NCBI RefSeq assembly: GCF_004298475.1 | Contig: NZ_SCRP01000003.1 | Span: 1-64,000 of the forward strand | DNA from: Paraburkholderia sp. | GTDB lineage: Bacteria > Pseudomonadota > Gammaproteobacteria > Burkholderiales > Burkholderiaceae | Reading direction: 5' to 3' | Length of the DNA stretch: 64,000 nt | In this document: positions 49,994 to 58,888 of the stretch, piece by piece | How positions within the stretch are numbered: the stretch's first letter is position 1 | How the letters are laid out: each line of letters starts with the position of its first letter | Translations under genes and position numbers: made by a program | The notes under the pieces: generated by a model | Told to the model about the DNA's origin: nothing | What the model saw: the letters and a program-made list of their open reading frames with translations, nothing else | Databases searched by the model: none

Positions 49994-51088
49994 TCAGGCG
50001 AACACGCGCAGATGTTCCGGCGCGAATTCGAGCGCGACCGGCTGCCCGGGCGCGAACCCTGCAAGTGCCTCGGTGCCGAGCGGCACTTTTACGAAGCACT
50101 CGTCCTGTTGCGGCAGACCGCAGCGCATGCGCACGTGGTCGCCAAAATAGATCAGCCCGCGCGCCTCGCCCGCGATTGCGTTCAAGCCCGCGCGCACCGC
50201 GCCGTTCACGGCGAGCTTCATGCGCTCGGGGCGGATGCACGCAACGGCTCCGCTGCCCGCCTTCGCGCCCGCCACGTTGCGGCCCGTGAGGCGCGTGCCG
50301 TCGGCGAGATGGAGTTCGCAGAATTCGCCGTCGACAGCGGCGATGGTGCCGCGCAGGCGGTTGCTGTCGCCGATGAAGTTCGCGACGAACGCATTGCACG
50401 GCGATTCGTAGAGACTGTCGACGGTGTCGAGCTGCTGGACGATGCCCTTGTCGAACACCGCGACGCGGTCGGACATCGTGAGCGCCTCGCCCTGGTCGTG
50501 CGTGACGTAGACGAACGTGACGCCGAGCTTCTCGTGCAGCGACTTCAGTTCGTACTGCATATGTTCGCGCAGTTGCTTGTCGAGCGCGCCGAGCGGCTCG
50601 TCCATGAGCACGAGTTTCGGCTGGAACACGAGTGCGCGCGCAAGCGCGATGCGCTGCTGCTGGCCGCCCGAAAGCTGCGCCGGATAGCGCTTCGCGAAGC
50701 TTTCCATGCGGACCATCTTGAGCGCGTCGTTCACGCGCTGGGCGCGTTCGTTCGTGGGCACCTTGCGCACGCCGAGCGGATACGCGACGTTCTGCTCGAC
50801 CGTCATGTGCGGGAAGAGCGCGTAGTTCTGGAACACCATGCCGATGTCGCGCTTGTGCGGCGGCACGTTGTTGAGCAGCTTGCCGTCGAGCCGGATCTCG
50901 CCGCCGGTGGGGAACTCGAAACCCGCGAGCATCATCAGGCAAGTGGTCTTGCCCGAGCCGGACGGTCCCAGCAGCGTCAGAAACTCGCCCTGATAGATGT
51001 CGAGGTCGAGTTGCTTGACCACCAGCGTTTCGCCGTCGTAGGTCTTGCGGACGCCACGAAAGCTGACGATCACGTCAGAATTCTTCAT
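49994..51088 (-). CDS. potA: Polyamine-type ABC transporter ATP-binding protein (PotA-like)
   Basis: A 364-residue importer ATPase: Walker A GPSGSGKTTCLMML, Q-loop MVFQNYALFPHMTVEQNVAYPL, signature LSGGQQQRIALARAL, Walker B LVLMDEPLGALD and H-loop VTHDQGEALTMSD are intact, and a C-terminal TOBE domain (about 265-360) is present, as in PotA. It is the first gene of the operon potA - binding protein - permease - permease. The promoter lies in the 184-bp gap shared with the divergent MocR regulator. Confidence 0.92.
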   Translation of the reverse strand: MKNSDVIVSFRGVRKTYDGETLVVKQLDLDIYQGEFLTLLGPSGSGKTTCLMMLAGFEFPTGGEIRLDGKLLNNVPPHKRDIGMVFQNYALFPHMTVEQNVAYPLGVRKVPTNERAQRVNDALKMVRMESFAKRYPAQLSGGQQQRIALARALVFQPKLVLMDEPLGALDKQLREHMQYELKSLHEKLGVTFVYVTHDQGEALTMSDRVAVFDKGIVQQLDTVDSLYESPCNAFVANFIGDSNRLRGTIAAVDGEFCELHLADGTRLTGRNVAGAKAGSGAVACIRPERMKLAVNGAVRAGLNAIAGEARGLIYFGDHVRMRCGLPQQDECFVKVPLGTEALAGFAPGQPVALEFAPEHLRVFA

Positions 51089-51183
51089 CGCACTGTCTCC
51101 TTACTTTTTCTGTCGCCGCGGGTTGAAACCTCTTTCGGGCCACCCCTGCTGATCCGGCGCGATTAAAAATGCTGCATGGCGCA

Positions 51184-51241
51184 TTAACCAGATCTGACGT
51201 CCGGATTACTATAGACGCTCACGGCTCCACGTCATGGAGCC
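51184..51241 (+). promoter_or_regulatory. Promoter and inverted repeat in front of the MocR regulator
   Basis: -35 TTAACC (51184-51189), 17-bp spacer, -10 TACTAT (51207-51212). Just after the expected start lies the inverted repeat GGCTCCA (51223-51229)/TGGAGCC (51235-51241). A CAGATCTG palindrome (51189-51196) sits in the spacer. The region also serves the divergent potA operon, so a MocR protein bound here could control both. Confidence 0.4.
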
Positions 51242-51272
51242 ATTTCATTATTCCTGATGGAACCACTTGGGC

Positions 51273-52811
51273 ATGGACATTTTGTCTGACTGGCTCTCGG
51301 CACAGCTCGACAAAGACAGCGCCGAACCGGCCTACCGCCAGCTCCTGCAACTGATGCAGCAGGCCATCCTGACCGGACGGCTCGCGCCGGGCACGAAGCT
51401 GCCCAGCTCGCGCACGCTCGCGCTCGACCTCGGCGTCGCGCGCAATACGGTGCTGCACGTCTACGACCAGTTGAGCGCGGAAGGCTATGTCATTTCGAGC
51501 ACCGGCAGCGGCACCTATGTCGCCGACACGCGGCCCGATTCCGCCGCTGTGGGTCTGCGCCCGCCCGCCGGGGCGAACGCATCGGCCGAGGCCGGGTCCA
51601 CGCCAGCGGGCGCGGCCTGCCCGCGCGGCGACATGTCGGTGCGCGGGCAACGGTTGATCGACGAAGCCGGCGTTTCGGCGAAGCAGTGGGGAGCCTTCAT
51701 GCCGGGCGTGCCGGACGTGGCCGAATTTCCGTCGCGCACATGGAGCCGCCTGCAGTCGCGGCTGTGGCGCTCGGCCAGCCACGATCTGCTCACCTACGCG
51801 CCCGGCGGCGGCTACCGGCCGCTGCGGCGCGCGTTGTCGGACTATCTGCGGGTCGCGCGTTCGGTGCGCTGCTCGCCCGACCAGATCATCATCACGACCG
51901 GCATCCACCAGTCCATGGACCTCGCCGTGCGTCTGCTCGCCGACGTCGGCGACCGCGCGTGGGTGGAAGAGCCGTGCTACTGGGGCGCGCGCAGCGTGCT
52001 GCAGTCGTCGGGGCTCAAGCTCGCGCCGATTCCCATCGACGACGAAGGACTCAATCCGGGCGAAGCGGACCTGTGCGAGCCGCCGCGCATCGCGCTCGTC
52101 ACGCCGTCACATCAATATCCGCTCGGCATGGTGATGAGTCTGGCGCGGCGGCGCATGCTGCTCGAATACGCGCGCCAGCACAAGGTGTGGATCATCGAGG
52201 ACGATTACGACAGCGAATTCCGCTACGGCAGCCGCCCGATCGCGTCGCTGCAGGGCCTCGACAACGCGGACCGCGTCATCTACGTGGGCAGCCTCGGCAA
52301 GATGCTGTTTCCGGGCCTGCGCATCGGCTACATGGTCGTGCCCGAGCGGCTTGCGGCCACGTTTCGCACCGGCGTCGCCGAGCTGTACCGCGAAGGCCAG
52401 CTCATGCAGCAGGCCGTGCTCGCGGAATTCATCATGGACGGTTATCTGACCTCGCACGTGCGCCGGATGCGCACGCTCTATGGCGAGCGCCGCCAGTTGC
52501 TGATCGACGCCGTGACGCGCCATTTCGGCGATGCGCTGCCCGTGATGGGCGACGAAGCGGGGCTGCATTTCGTGCTGGGCCTGCCCGCGCACTGCGACGA
52601 CCGCGCGGTCACGGCGGACGCCCTGAATAACGGGGTGATCGTGCGACCGCTCGCGTCGTATTACAGCCGCACGCAGGAACGCAAGGGCATCCTGACCGGC
52701 TACGCCTGCGTGCCGCACGAGCAGATCGCCCCGGCCTTCGCGACGCTCGCGCGCGTGATCGAGGAACACGCATTTACGCGCGCGCCGCGCGCGTTGCGGC
52801 GCACGGCGTAA
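51273..52811 (+). CDS. MocR/PdxR-family regulator (GntR HTH fused to aminotransferase)
   Basis: A 512-residue PLP-dependent transcription regulator. GntR-type winged helix (about 15-85; PAYRQLLQLMQQAILTGRLAPG, LPSSRTLALDLGVARNTVLHVYDQL, GSGTYV), a linker (about 90-130), then a fold-type I aminotransferase domain with YAPGGGYRPLRRALSDYL, EEPCYWGARSVL, EDDYDSEFRY and the PLP lysine K343 in YVGSLGKMLFPGLRIGY. The upstream TTG at 51267 is in frame but the ATG at 51273 is preferred. It is divergent from the polyamine importer; MocR proteins often govern adjacent GABA, taurine or polyamine genes (inference). Confidence 0.93.
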   Translation: MDILSDWLSAQLDKDSAEPAYRQLLQLMQQAILTGRLAPGTKLPSSRTLALDLGVARNTVLHVYDQLSAEGYVISSTGSGTYVADTRPDSAAVGLRPPAGANASAEAGSTPAGAACPRGDMSVRGQRLIDEAGVSAKQWGAFMPGVPDVAEFPSRTWSRLQSRLWRSASHDLLTYAPGGGYRPLRRALSDYLRVARSVRCSPDQIIITTGIHQSMDLAVRLLADVGDRAWVEEPCYWGARSVLQSSGLKLAPIPIDDEGLNPGEADLCEPPRIALVTPSHQYPLGMVMSLARRRMLLEYARQHKVWIIEDDYDSEFRYGSRPIASLQGLDNADRVIYVGSLGKMLFPGLRIGYMVVPERLAATFRTGVAELYREGQLMQQAVLAEFIMDGYLTSHVRRMRTLYGERRQLLIDAVTRHFGDALPVMGDEAGLHFVLGLPAHCDDRAVTADALNNGVIVRPLASYYSRTQERKGILTGYACVPHEQIAPAFATLARVIEEHAFTRAPRALRRTA

Positions 52812-52841
52812 AGCGTCTCTCGTCTTGCGCCGCCGCGCCCT

Positions 52842-55800
52842 TTATTTCAGCCCGAAATCGACGCGCGTGGTGGCGCCCTTGTCCTGAATGCCCTTTGCGT
52901 CAAGCTTCGGCGCGACGATGAACACGCGGCTCGGATCGACCTTGCCTTCGAGGTACTGCTGCACGGCCTGCGCGCGTTTTTGCGCAAGCTCGCGCAAGGC
53001 CGCCTCGTCCACCGGCGCATGCTCGGCGAGCGCCTGTTTCATGTCGGCGTCGGGCAGCGTCTTCGTGAAGCCGATCAGGTTGTGCGGCTTCTTGAAGTCC
53101 GCCGACTTATAGGCCTTGGTGAGGTACTTCTCGTATTCCTTGTCGTCGACCTTCACCTGCGATGTGTCCACGCTCTCGCCATTGCCCACCGTGTCCTTCA
53201 CTTTCTGCAGGCGCACGAGGCGATCGACGTACCGGTCGCGCAGCGCGGGCGTATCGATCGCCGGATCGACGCGGCCGATCAGGTCGAGCTTGATCGACGG
53301 CTTGTCGTCCAATGCCTTCACGATCGTGTCGAGCTTCTTCGTGTCCGCGTCGCTGAGCGTGGCCGTGCCCGGCGCGAACTCGACGTAGCCGAGATCCTCG
53401 CCGCCGCCGCCGAACGCGTTCGCCAGCAGCGAGAACGGCGCCGTCACTGCCTTCTCGATCAGGTGCAGCACCGCCGTCCAGATCAGGCTGCCGAGGCTGA
53501 ACTCGGGATTCGCGAGCGAGCCCGACACCGGAATGTTCACGTCGATCTCGCCGGCCCGGTTCTTGAGCAGCGAAATGGCGAAGCGCACCGGCAGCTTCGT
53601 GGCCGTGGTGTTGTCGACGTGATCGCCGAACGTGAGCTGGTCGATGAACAGGTGGTTGTTCGCCGTGAGCAGATCGTCCGCGAGCTGGTAGTGCAGATCG
53701 ACGTTGAGCTTGCCCTTCGTGATCGGATAGCCCGCGTACTTCGCCGAGTACGGCGTGAGGTTCGTGAGTTCGATGTCATGCGCGCTCGCGGTGATGTCGA
53801 GCGACGGTTTCGCGATGAGCGGATTCACCGTGCCCTTGATCGTGATCGGGCCGTTCGGGACGAGCTTCGCAGAGACATCGACGGGCGCGGGCGTGGTCGA
53901 TTGCGTGCCGATCGCGCCTATCCTGCCGCGGATCTGCACGAGGTCGGCGGTGTAGTTCGGTTTGATGAAGTTATCGGTGTAATTCATGCTGCCGTCTTGC
54001 AGCAGCAGCTCGCCGATATGCAGCCGCACCGGATTCTTCGGCGGCTCCGCCGCGGTGACCATGGCGGGCGCCGACGCTTGCGCAGGTGCGCCCGCAACGC
54101 TCGCCGCCTGCGGCGAGAGCGGCACCGGCTCGTGGCCGCCGTGCGCCGCCGCGCTCGTGTCGTGCGTGAGCGACTGCGCTTCGCCGGTCTGGTGCGCCAC
54201 CACGTCCTTGAGGTTCAGCTTGCCCTGCGCATCCAGCAGCACGCGGCCGTAAAAGCCCGCGAACGTCACGCGGCTCGCATCGACGTCGGTGCCGTGCGTG
54301 TCGTCGAAGCTCGCCTTGAGATTCGAGAACGCGAGCGAGCGCCAGCCCGCAAACCGGCTCGACGTGGCCTTGTCGAGCATGCGCACATCGACGAGCGCCG
54401 CGTCGCCGCGATAGTTCGCCCGCATCCCCTTGCTCTGCTCGAACGCCAGTTGGCCCTTCATGTTCAGCAGCGCGCTCGCGATCACCGCATTCAACTGGCT
54501 GCTGAAGTACGGCTCGAACGCGGCGGCGTCGAGCCGGTTCGCGTCGATCTTGAGCGCCGCCTTCAGCGGCGTCGGGCTCACGTCGCCGTTGAGCGCGAGC
54601 GTGCCCTTGCGGTTCAGCGTCGCCTTGAGGGCGACCGGCAGCGCGTGGCCGAGGTCGTCGCTGATCTGCTGCACCTTCAGGTCGAGCGGCGTGATGGCGA
54701 GCTTCACCGGGCGCGGCGTGGTGCTGTCCGTGAAGTTGATCGTGCCGTTGTTCAGGTTCAGCGCGTCGATCTTGTAGTGCCAGGCCGGAGCTTCCGGCGC
54801 GGACTTCTGCGCCGCATGCGTCTGCGTGTGATTCGCTGCATGACTTGCCGCATGATGCGGCGCGGCTTCGTGCCCGCCCGCCAGTTGCATGAGATTGATG
54901 CTGCCGTCCTTGCGGCGCTCGGCGTTCACGACGAGGCCCGTCGCATCCACCGAAGTAATCTGCGCGGTATGCGCCGCGAGATCGACCTGATTCACCTTCA
55001 CGACGCCCTGCCCGAGCGCGATGGCCGGCGTCTTCTCGCCGCGCGCCGCCACCTTGAGCGTTTCCAGGTTCAGCGTGCTGTCACCGACCACCACGGCGGC
55101 AGGCGACTTCGACCAGTCGGCGGTGATCGTCGTATTGAGTCCGAGCTTGCCGTCGAGGATCTGCGCGCCGCTCACGCTGTCGAGATACGGCTGCTTCGGT
55201 GCGAGTTGCACGCCCTGAATGTCGATCTTCGCGTCGGCGGTCTTCGCCGCCATGCCGAACGAGCCCGTGGCCTTCACGGTGCCGCCGCCGTTCTCGGACA
55301 TGCCGAACGTATATTGCGCGGGCGTCTTCGCCGTGGTCGAGAAATTCGCGAGCGTGACGTCGACGTTCGAAAATATGTTGTCGACCGGATGTGATACCGC
55401 TTCGTCGTGCAGGTGCACCGTACCGCCGTTGATCGCGACCTGGCGAATCGAGAGATCGAGCGGGGCGGCCTGGGGTGCGGCCTTTGCTTCGGCGGGCGAC
55501 GCTTTCGCTTCGGAAGCCGCTGGCGGCGCTGCAGCCGTTTTAGCCGCCGCGCCGCTGGCTGCATTCGGGCCGCCCGCCAGCTTTTCGACGCTCAGCGTGC
55601 CGTTCTTGTCGCGCGCGATCCAGACGTTGGGCGCGTCGAGACGAATCTCGTCGAAGTGGAAAACGTTGCTGAGCGGCACAAGCGACGCCGCCGCGACGTG
55701 CAGGCTATGCGCGCCGAAGAACGGCGCGTTGGCCGGATCGGCGGTATCGAGGTCGTCCAGATCGGCGGTGCCCGACACGCGCAGTTCCGGCTTGTCGCCC

Positions 55801-56633
55801 GCCATCACGAAGTTGAGTTTGAGATCGGTCGAGAGCTTGCCGCTTTTCACCTGCACCGGCAGCTTCGTCGGCGCGTAGGTGAGCAGGCGCGGCACGTCGA
55901 GCGAATCGAGCTTCAGCGCCACCTCCGACTCGCGCGACGCCGCGAACGGCTTGGTCTTGCCGTCGAGGGCGAGCGTGCTGTTGCCGTCGATGCGCGCGCG
56001 CAGGAGCGGCTCGACGAAGATATTGGTCTTCGACGGCAGCGTCGCAATGAACGGAATGCCGAGCGTGAAGCGGTCGATTACGTGCTTTTCGTTGAGCAGG
56101 CGGTCATCGAAGGTGACCTGGCCGTTTTCGATGCGGATGTTGGAAACCGAAAACGGCGTCGGCTTGCTGGCCGGCTGCGAGGGTTTCGAGAACTTCTCGA
56201 TCAGGTCGGTGAAGTTGAAGCGCTGCGCGTCGAACCGCACGATATTGACGCGCGGGGAGTCGAGATGCACCTGGTCAACGATGGGCGCGGCACGGAAAAT
56301 CGACGACCACGAGGGCTGGACGACGAGACGTTCGACATCGACAAAATTTCCGTTGCCGCCGCGCTCGCCGATATGGACGCGGTCGGCTTCGAGGCGCAGC
56401 GTGTACGGATTGAGCGCGATGCGGCCGATGCTGACCGGACGGTCGAGCTGCTTGCTCAACTGCTGGGCTGCGATGTGACGGATGAGCGGCGGTGCGGCGA
56501 AAAAGCCGAGCAGCCCGAACACAACGAGGAAAATCGACACGCCGGTCAGGATGTGCCGGGTGCGAGGTGCTCGCGCGATGGCGCGGACCGATTGCAGCGA
56601 AGAATTCAGAGGACCTTTGTTGAGACTTGCCAT
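52842..56633 (-). CDS. Giant AsmA-like / DUF748 envelope protein
   Basis: A 1263-residue protein starting MASLNKGPLN. An N-terminal membrane anchor (about 33-55, ILTGVSIFLVVFGLLGFFAAPP) is followed by AsmA/DUF748-type repeats (ISIGRIALNPYTLRLEADRVHIGE; NIRIENGQVTFDDRLL; LHIGELLLQDGSMNYTDNF; PLDLSIRQVAINGGTVHL), long beta-rich segments and Ala/Pro/His linkers near 380-400 and 650. The C-terminus (about 1130-1263) is OmpA-like: LSDADTKKLDTIVKALDDKPSIKLDLIGRVDP and KRAQAVQQYLEGKVDPSRVFIV. DUF748/AsmA-like proteins are thought to form lipid-transfer bridges across the periplasm. The frame extends to 56762 but the ATG at 56633 is a natural start. It is convergent with the MocR gene. Confidence 0.88.
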   Translation of the reverse strand: MASLNKGPLNSSLQSVRAIARAPRTRHILTGVSIFLVVFGLLGFFAAPPLIRHIAAQQLSKQLDRPVSIGRIALNPYTLRLEADRVHIGERGGNGNFVDVERLVVQPSWSSIFRAAPIVDQVHLDSPRVNIVRFDAQRFNFTDLIEKFSKPSQPASKPTPFSVSNIRIENGQVTFDDRLLNEKHVIDRFTLGIPFIATLPSKTNIFVEPLLRARIDGNSTLALDGKTKPFAASRESEVALKLDSLDVPRLLTYAPTKLPVQVKSGKLSTDLKLNFVMAGDKPELRVSGTADLDDLDTADPANAPFFGAHSLHVAAASLVPLSNVFHFDEIRLDAPNVWIARDKNGTLSVEKLAGGPNAASGAAAKTAAAPPAASEAKASPAEAKAAPQAAPLDLSIRQVAINGGTVHLHDEAVSHPVDNIFSNVDVTLANFSTTAKTPAQYTFGMSENGGGTVKATGSFGMAAKTADAKIDIQGVQLAPKQPYLDSVSGAQILDGKLGLNTTITADWSKSPAAVVVGDSTLNLETLKVAARGEKTPAIALGQGVVKVNQVDLAAHTAQITSVDATGLVVNAERRKDGSINLMQLAGGHEAAPHHAASHAANHTQTHAAQKSAPEAPAWHYKIDALNLNNGTINFTDSTTPRPVKLAITPLDLKVQQISDDLGHALPVALKATLNRKGTLALNGDVSPTPLKAALKIDANRLDAAAFEPYFSSQLNAVIASALLNMKGQLAFEQSKGMRANYRGDAALVDVRMLDKATSSRFAGWRSLAFSNLKASFDDTHGTDVDASRVTFAGFYGRVLLDAQGKLNLKDVVAHQTGEAQSLTHDTSAAAHGGHEPVPLSPQAASVAGAPAQASAPAMVTAAEPPKNPVRLHIGELLLQDGSMNYTDNFIKPNYTADLVQIRGRIGAIGTQSTTPAPVDVSAKLVPNGPITIKGTVNPLIAKPSLDITASAHDIELTNLTPYSAKYAGYPITKGKLNVDLHYQLADDLLTANNHLFIDQLTFGDHVDNTTATKLPVRFAISLLKNRAGEIDVNIPVSGSLANPEFSLGSLIWTAVLHLIEKAVTAPFSLLANAFGGGGEDLGYVEFAPGTATLSDADTKKLDTIVKALDDKPSIKLDLIGRVDPAIDTPALRDRYVDRLVRLQKVKDTVGNGESVDTSQVKVDDKEYEKYLTKAYKSADFKKPHNLIGFTKTLPDADMKQALAEHAPVDEAALRELAQKRAQAVQQYLEGKVDPSRVFIVAPKLDAKGIQDKGATTRVDFGLK

Positions 56634-56864
56634 ACTCGCTTGCCAGTGACGCGGCCGCAAACCGGCCGTATGGAATAGGACTGGAATGACGATCGAAGAC
56701 CCCGACAGGCGAAAGTATAGGCCCGATGGGGTCACTCGCGGCAGGAGAATGCCGCGGTGCACGAATTCGCCGTGATAAGACAGAGCCTGAAGGTGGCGCG
56801 CGCGCCGGCGTTCGGGGATTCAGGCGGCGGACTGCCCCGCCCGATGCAGCCTCGGTTGCGTACG

Positions 56865-58286
56865 TCAGCGACGCTCGACTGCGGGCGGCTGCCAGCTGCC
56901 GTCGACAGCGGTGTGCTTCGGCGCGTACAGGCGCATCACGAGCCGGAAGTCGCCGCGCGGTGCGTTCACCCAGTTCGCGACGCCGCGCGGGCGCTCCGCA
57001 CAAACGTGCACGTCGAGCGAGCCGTCGCGGTTGCGCCGTGCGCCGGTGCGGTCGCCGAATGCCACGCGCACGGGCGCGTGCCCGTCGAGTGCGCCGTCGG
57101 CCGTGTACGCCGTGATCGACCAGAAGCCGCGCACGGGCGGCAATTGCTTCGCCGTGAAATGGATCACGTAGCGGTTCGCGCCGTTGAGCCGATGGCCGTC
57201 GCTGTCGAGCGACACGCGTGCGCGGACCTCATCGGAGGTCTTCGGCAAACCCGGCTGCATATACGCCGCGTAGGCGCGCAGCGCGTAATCCGGGCCGTAG
57301 TCGCCCGCTTCGTCGCCGACCCACAGCCAGCCGTTGCCCGCCAGCAGATTCGACGGCGGCGTCGCGACGCGCGTGCGGCCGTCCGCGTAACCGGCCGCCG
57401 TCGCGTCTTGCGCGTCGCCCGGAAACTGCACGGCATCGCCGGGACGCACGCCGATATCGGCCAGAATCTTGAGCGCGTGCGGATCGTCGGGCGCGCTCGG
57501 GTTATCGCTCAGCGACTGCGAAAGACGATCGAAAAAGGCGTTGGCGTCGAGCGACGCAACGCGCGAGGCGGGCGTGCCCGGCGCGACCGGATCGCCGCTC
57601 TGGCTCGCACCCGTGAACGCCGGTTCGGCGCCGTGCCCGCCATGCTCGTCCCAGGTCGAAAGCGGCGCGACGCGGATCGCGTGCTGCAGCTTGCGCGCCG
57701 AAGCCAGATCGCCGCCGCCGCGCGTCTCGACGCGCGCGAGGAACCAGACGTAGCGCGTGGCGACTTCGATGCGCTGCGCGCGCGCGGGCAGCGTGCCCTT
57801 CCAGCCGGCCGGCACGAACGCAATCGTTTGCGCTTTCAGGCCACCGCCATGCTCGCCGACCTGCGTCCCCGTGGACCACAGGACGTTCGTCCACATATCG
57901 AGCGCACGCGCGTCCATATAGCGGCCGCGTGAATCGGGCAGGCTCACGAGCACCGGCCCGCTGTCGAGATCGAGCCAGCCGGTCGAGCCGAGCGTATCGA
58001 GATTGGGTTCGGGCGGATTCGAGGCGCCCACCGGGGGCAGCGACTGCGCGTGGCGCAACGTGTTCGGCGCGGCCTGCCCTGGCGCGTTGCCCGTTGCCGC
58101 TTCGCGCGACACGTCCATCAGGACGAGCGGAAAGCCGAAAACGTAGGAGTCGGACACTTCGTCCCTCACCCACCCGGTGTCCTTCGGCGCGACGCCCGGC
58201 GCTGTCGCGCATCCGGCCAAGATGGCGAGGCCCGCAAGCGCAAAGCAGGTGCGTGAAAATGAATACGCTTGACGTCTTTTTGTCAT
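56865..58286 (-). CDS. DUF1254/DUF1214 domain lipoprotein
   Basis: A 473-residue exported protein. The N-terminus (MTKRRQAYSFSRTCFALAGLAILAGCATAP) has lipobox ILAGC. The DUF1254 part (about 40-170) has SDSYVFGFPLVLMDVSREAA, NLDTLGSTGWLDLDSGPVLVSLPD and GRYMDARALDMWTNVLWSTG; the DUF1214 part (about 330-460) has AYMQPGLPKTSDEVRARVSLDSDGH, LPPVRGFWSITAYTADG and APRGDFRLVMRLYAPK. The biochemical role of this common envelope family is unknown. It lies 231 bp upstream of the DUF748 gene on the same strand; no shared operon signal is clear. Confidence 0.9.
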   Translation of the reverse strand: MTKRRQAYSFSRTCFALAGLAILAGCATAPGVAPKDTGWVRDEVSDSYVFGFPLVLMDVSREAATGNAPGQAAPNTLRHAQSLPPVGASNPPEPNLDTLGSTGWLDLDSGPVLVSLPDSRGRYMDARALDMWTNVLWSTGTQVGEHGGGLKAQTIAFVPAGWKGTLPARAQRIEVATRYVWFLARVETRGGGDLASARKLQHAIRVAPLSTWDEHGGHGAEPAFTGASQSGDPVAPGTPASRVASLDANAFFDRLSQSLSDNPSAPDDPHALKILADIGVRPGDAVQFPGDAQDATAAGYADGRTRVATPPSNLLAGNGWLWVGDEAGDYGPDYALRAYAAYMQPGLPKTSDEVRARVSLDSDGHRLNGANRYVIHFTAKQLPPVRGFWSITAYTADGALDGHAPVRVAFGDRTGARRNRDGSLDVHVCAERPRGVANWVNAPRGDFRLVMRLYAPKHTAVDGSWQPPAVERR

Positions 58287-58522
58287 TTGTAAGTCTTGTG
58301 TGCGATGCGTACGATCCGGCAGGCGGCGTCAACGTATCCCCGACGATGTGCCCGCCGTCCCCCTGGGACGTGCATTTTTGCGCTACATCGTGGCAGTGAC
58401 GCCGGGTGGTATCGTATCGCTCGCGCCACGGCATGAAAAGCATTCTGTATGCATTTACGCGTGCAAGTGCGCGCAACGCGCTACGAATCGTGACGGGCCA
58501 GCGCCCTCAGGAGACCGACTGC

Positions 58523-58615
58523 ATGTACGTACCCGCCCATTTCGAAGAAAACCGCTGTGACGTGCTCGACGCGTTGAGCCAGGCGATGCTCGACGTGGCG
58601 GCCAGCCGCAAATAA
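58523..58615 (+). pseudogene. Fragment of a PaiB-like FMN-binding regulator gene
   Basis: A 30-codon ORF with an excellent ribosome site (AGGAGA ending 8 nt before the ATG). It begins MYVPAHFEENRCDVLDAL, which matches the invariant N-terminus of PaiB/FMN-binding negative regulators (MY.P.HF.E......L..L), but reading stops after 30 residues instead of about 210, and no continuation is visible downstream in any frame. It is probably the 5' remnant of a deleted gene, or possibly a small peptide in its own right. The adjacent 58616-58800 region is A/T-richer and otherwise empty. Confidence 0.55.
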
Positions 58616-58816
58616 CCGGGTGAAACAGGCAGGCGCGCGGCGGCGCTGGCCCGCGCCGCGCGCGATATGATCGGGAGATTAATTCAAGCGCAGCGATAAA
58701 ATTCGCGAATTCGACGCATAAGCCACGTTTCATCGATATTTTTTATTTCACATACTGGATTCTGCATAACGAAACGTGAACAGGCGTAATTCGAGGGGTG
58801 CGTCGAAAAACCAGTC

Positions 58817-58847
58817 TTGACCTTCCCATCACTGGAACGTACAAACT
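58817..58847 (+). promoter_or_regulatory. CueR-type copper-responsive promoter of copA
   Basis: -35 TTGACC (58817-58822) and -10 CAAACT (58842-58847) are separated by 19 bp, the overlong spacer of MerR-family promoters. The spacer holds the dyad ACCTTCC (58820-58826) and GGAACGT (58834-58840), one mismatch from the CueR arms ACCTTCC/GGAAGGT, with a 7-bp centre. The predicted start is about 35 nt before the copA ATG. No cueR gene is in the window. Confidence 0.85.
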
Positions 58848-58888
58848 GCGTGACGTCGAAGTCAACCATTGCGTCAGAGCCAGCCATC

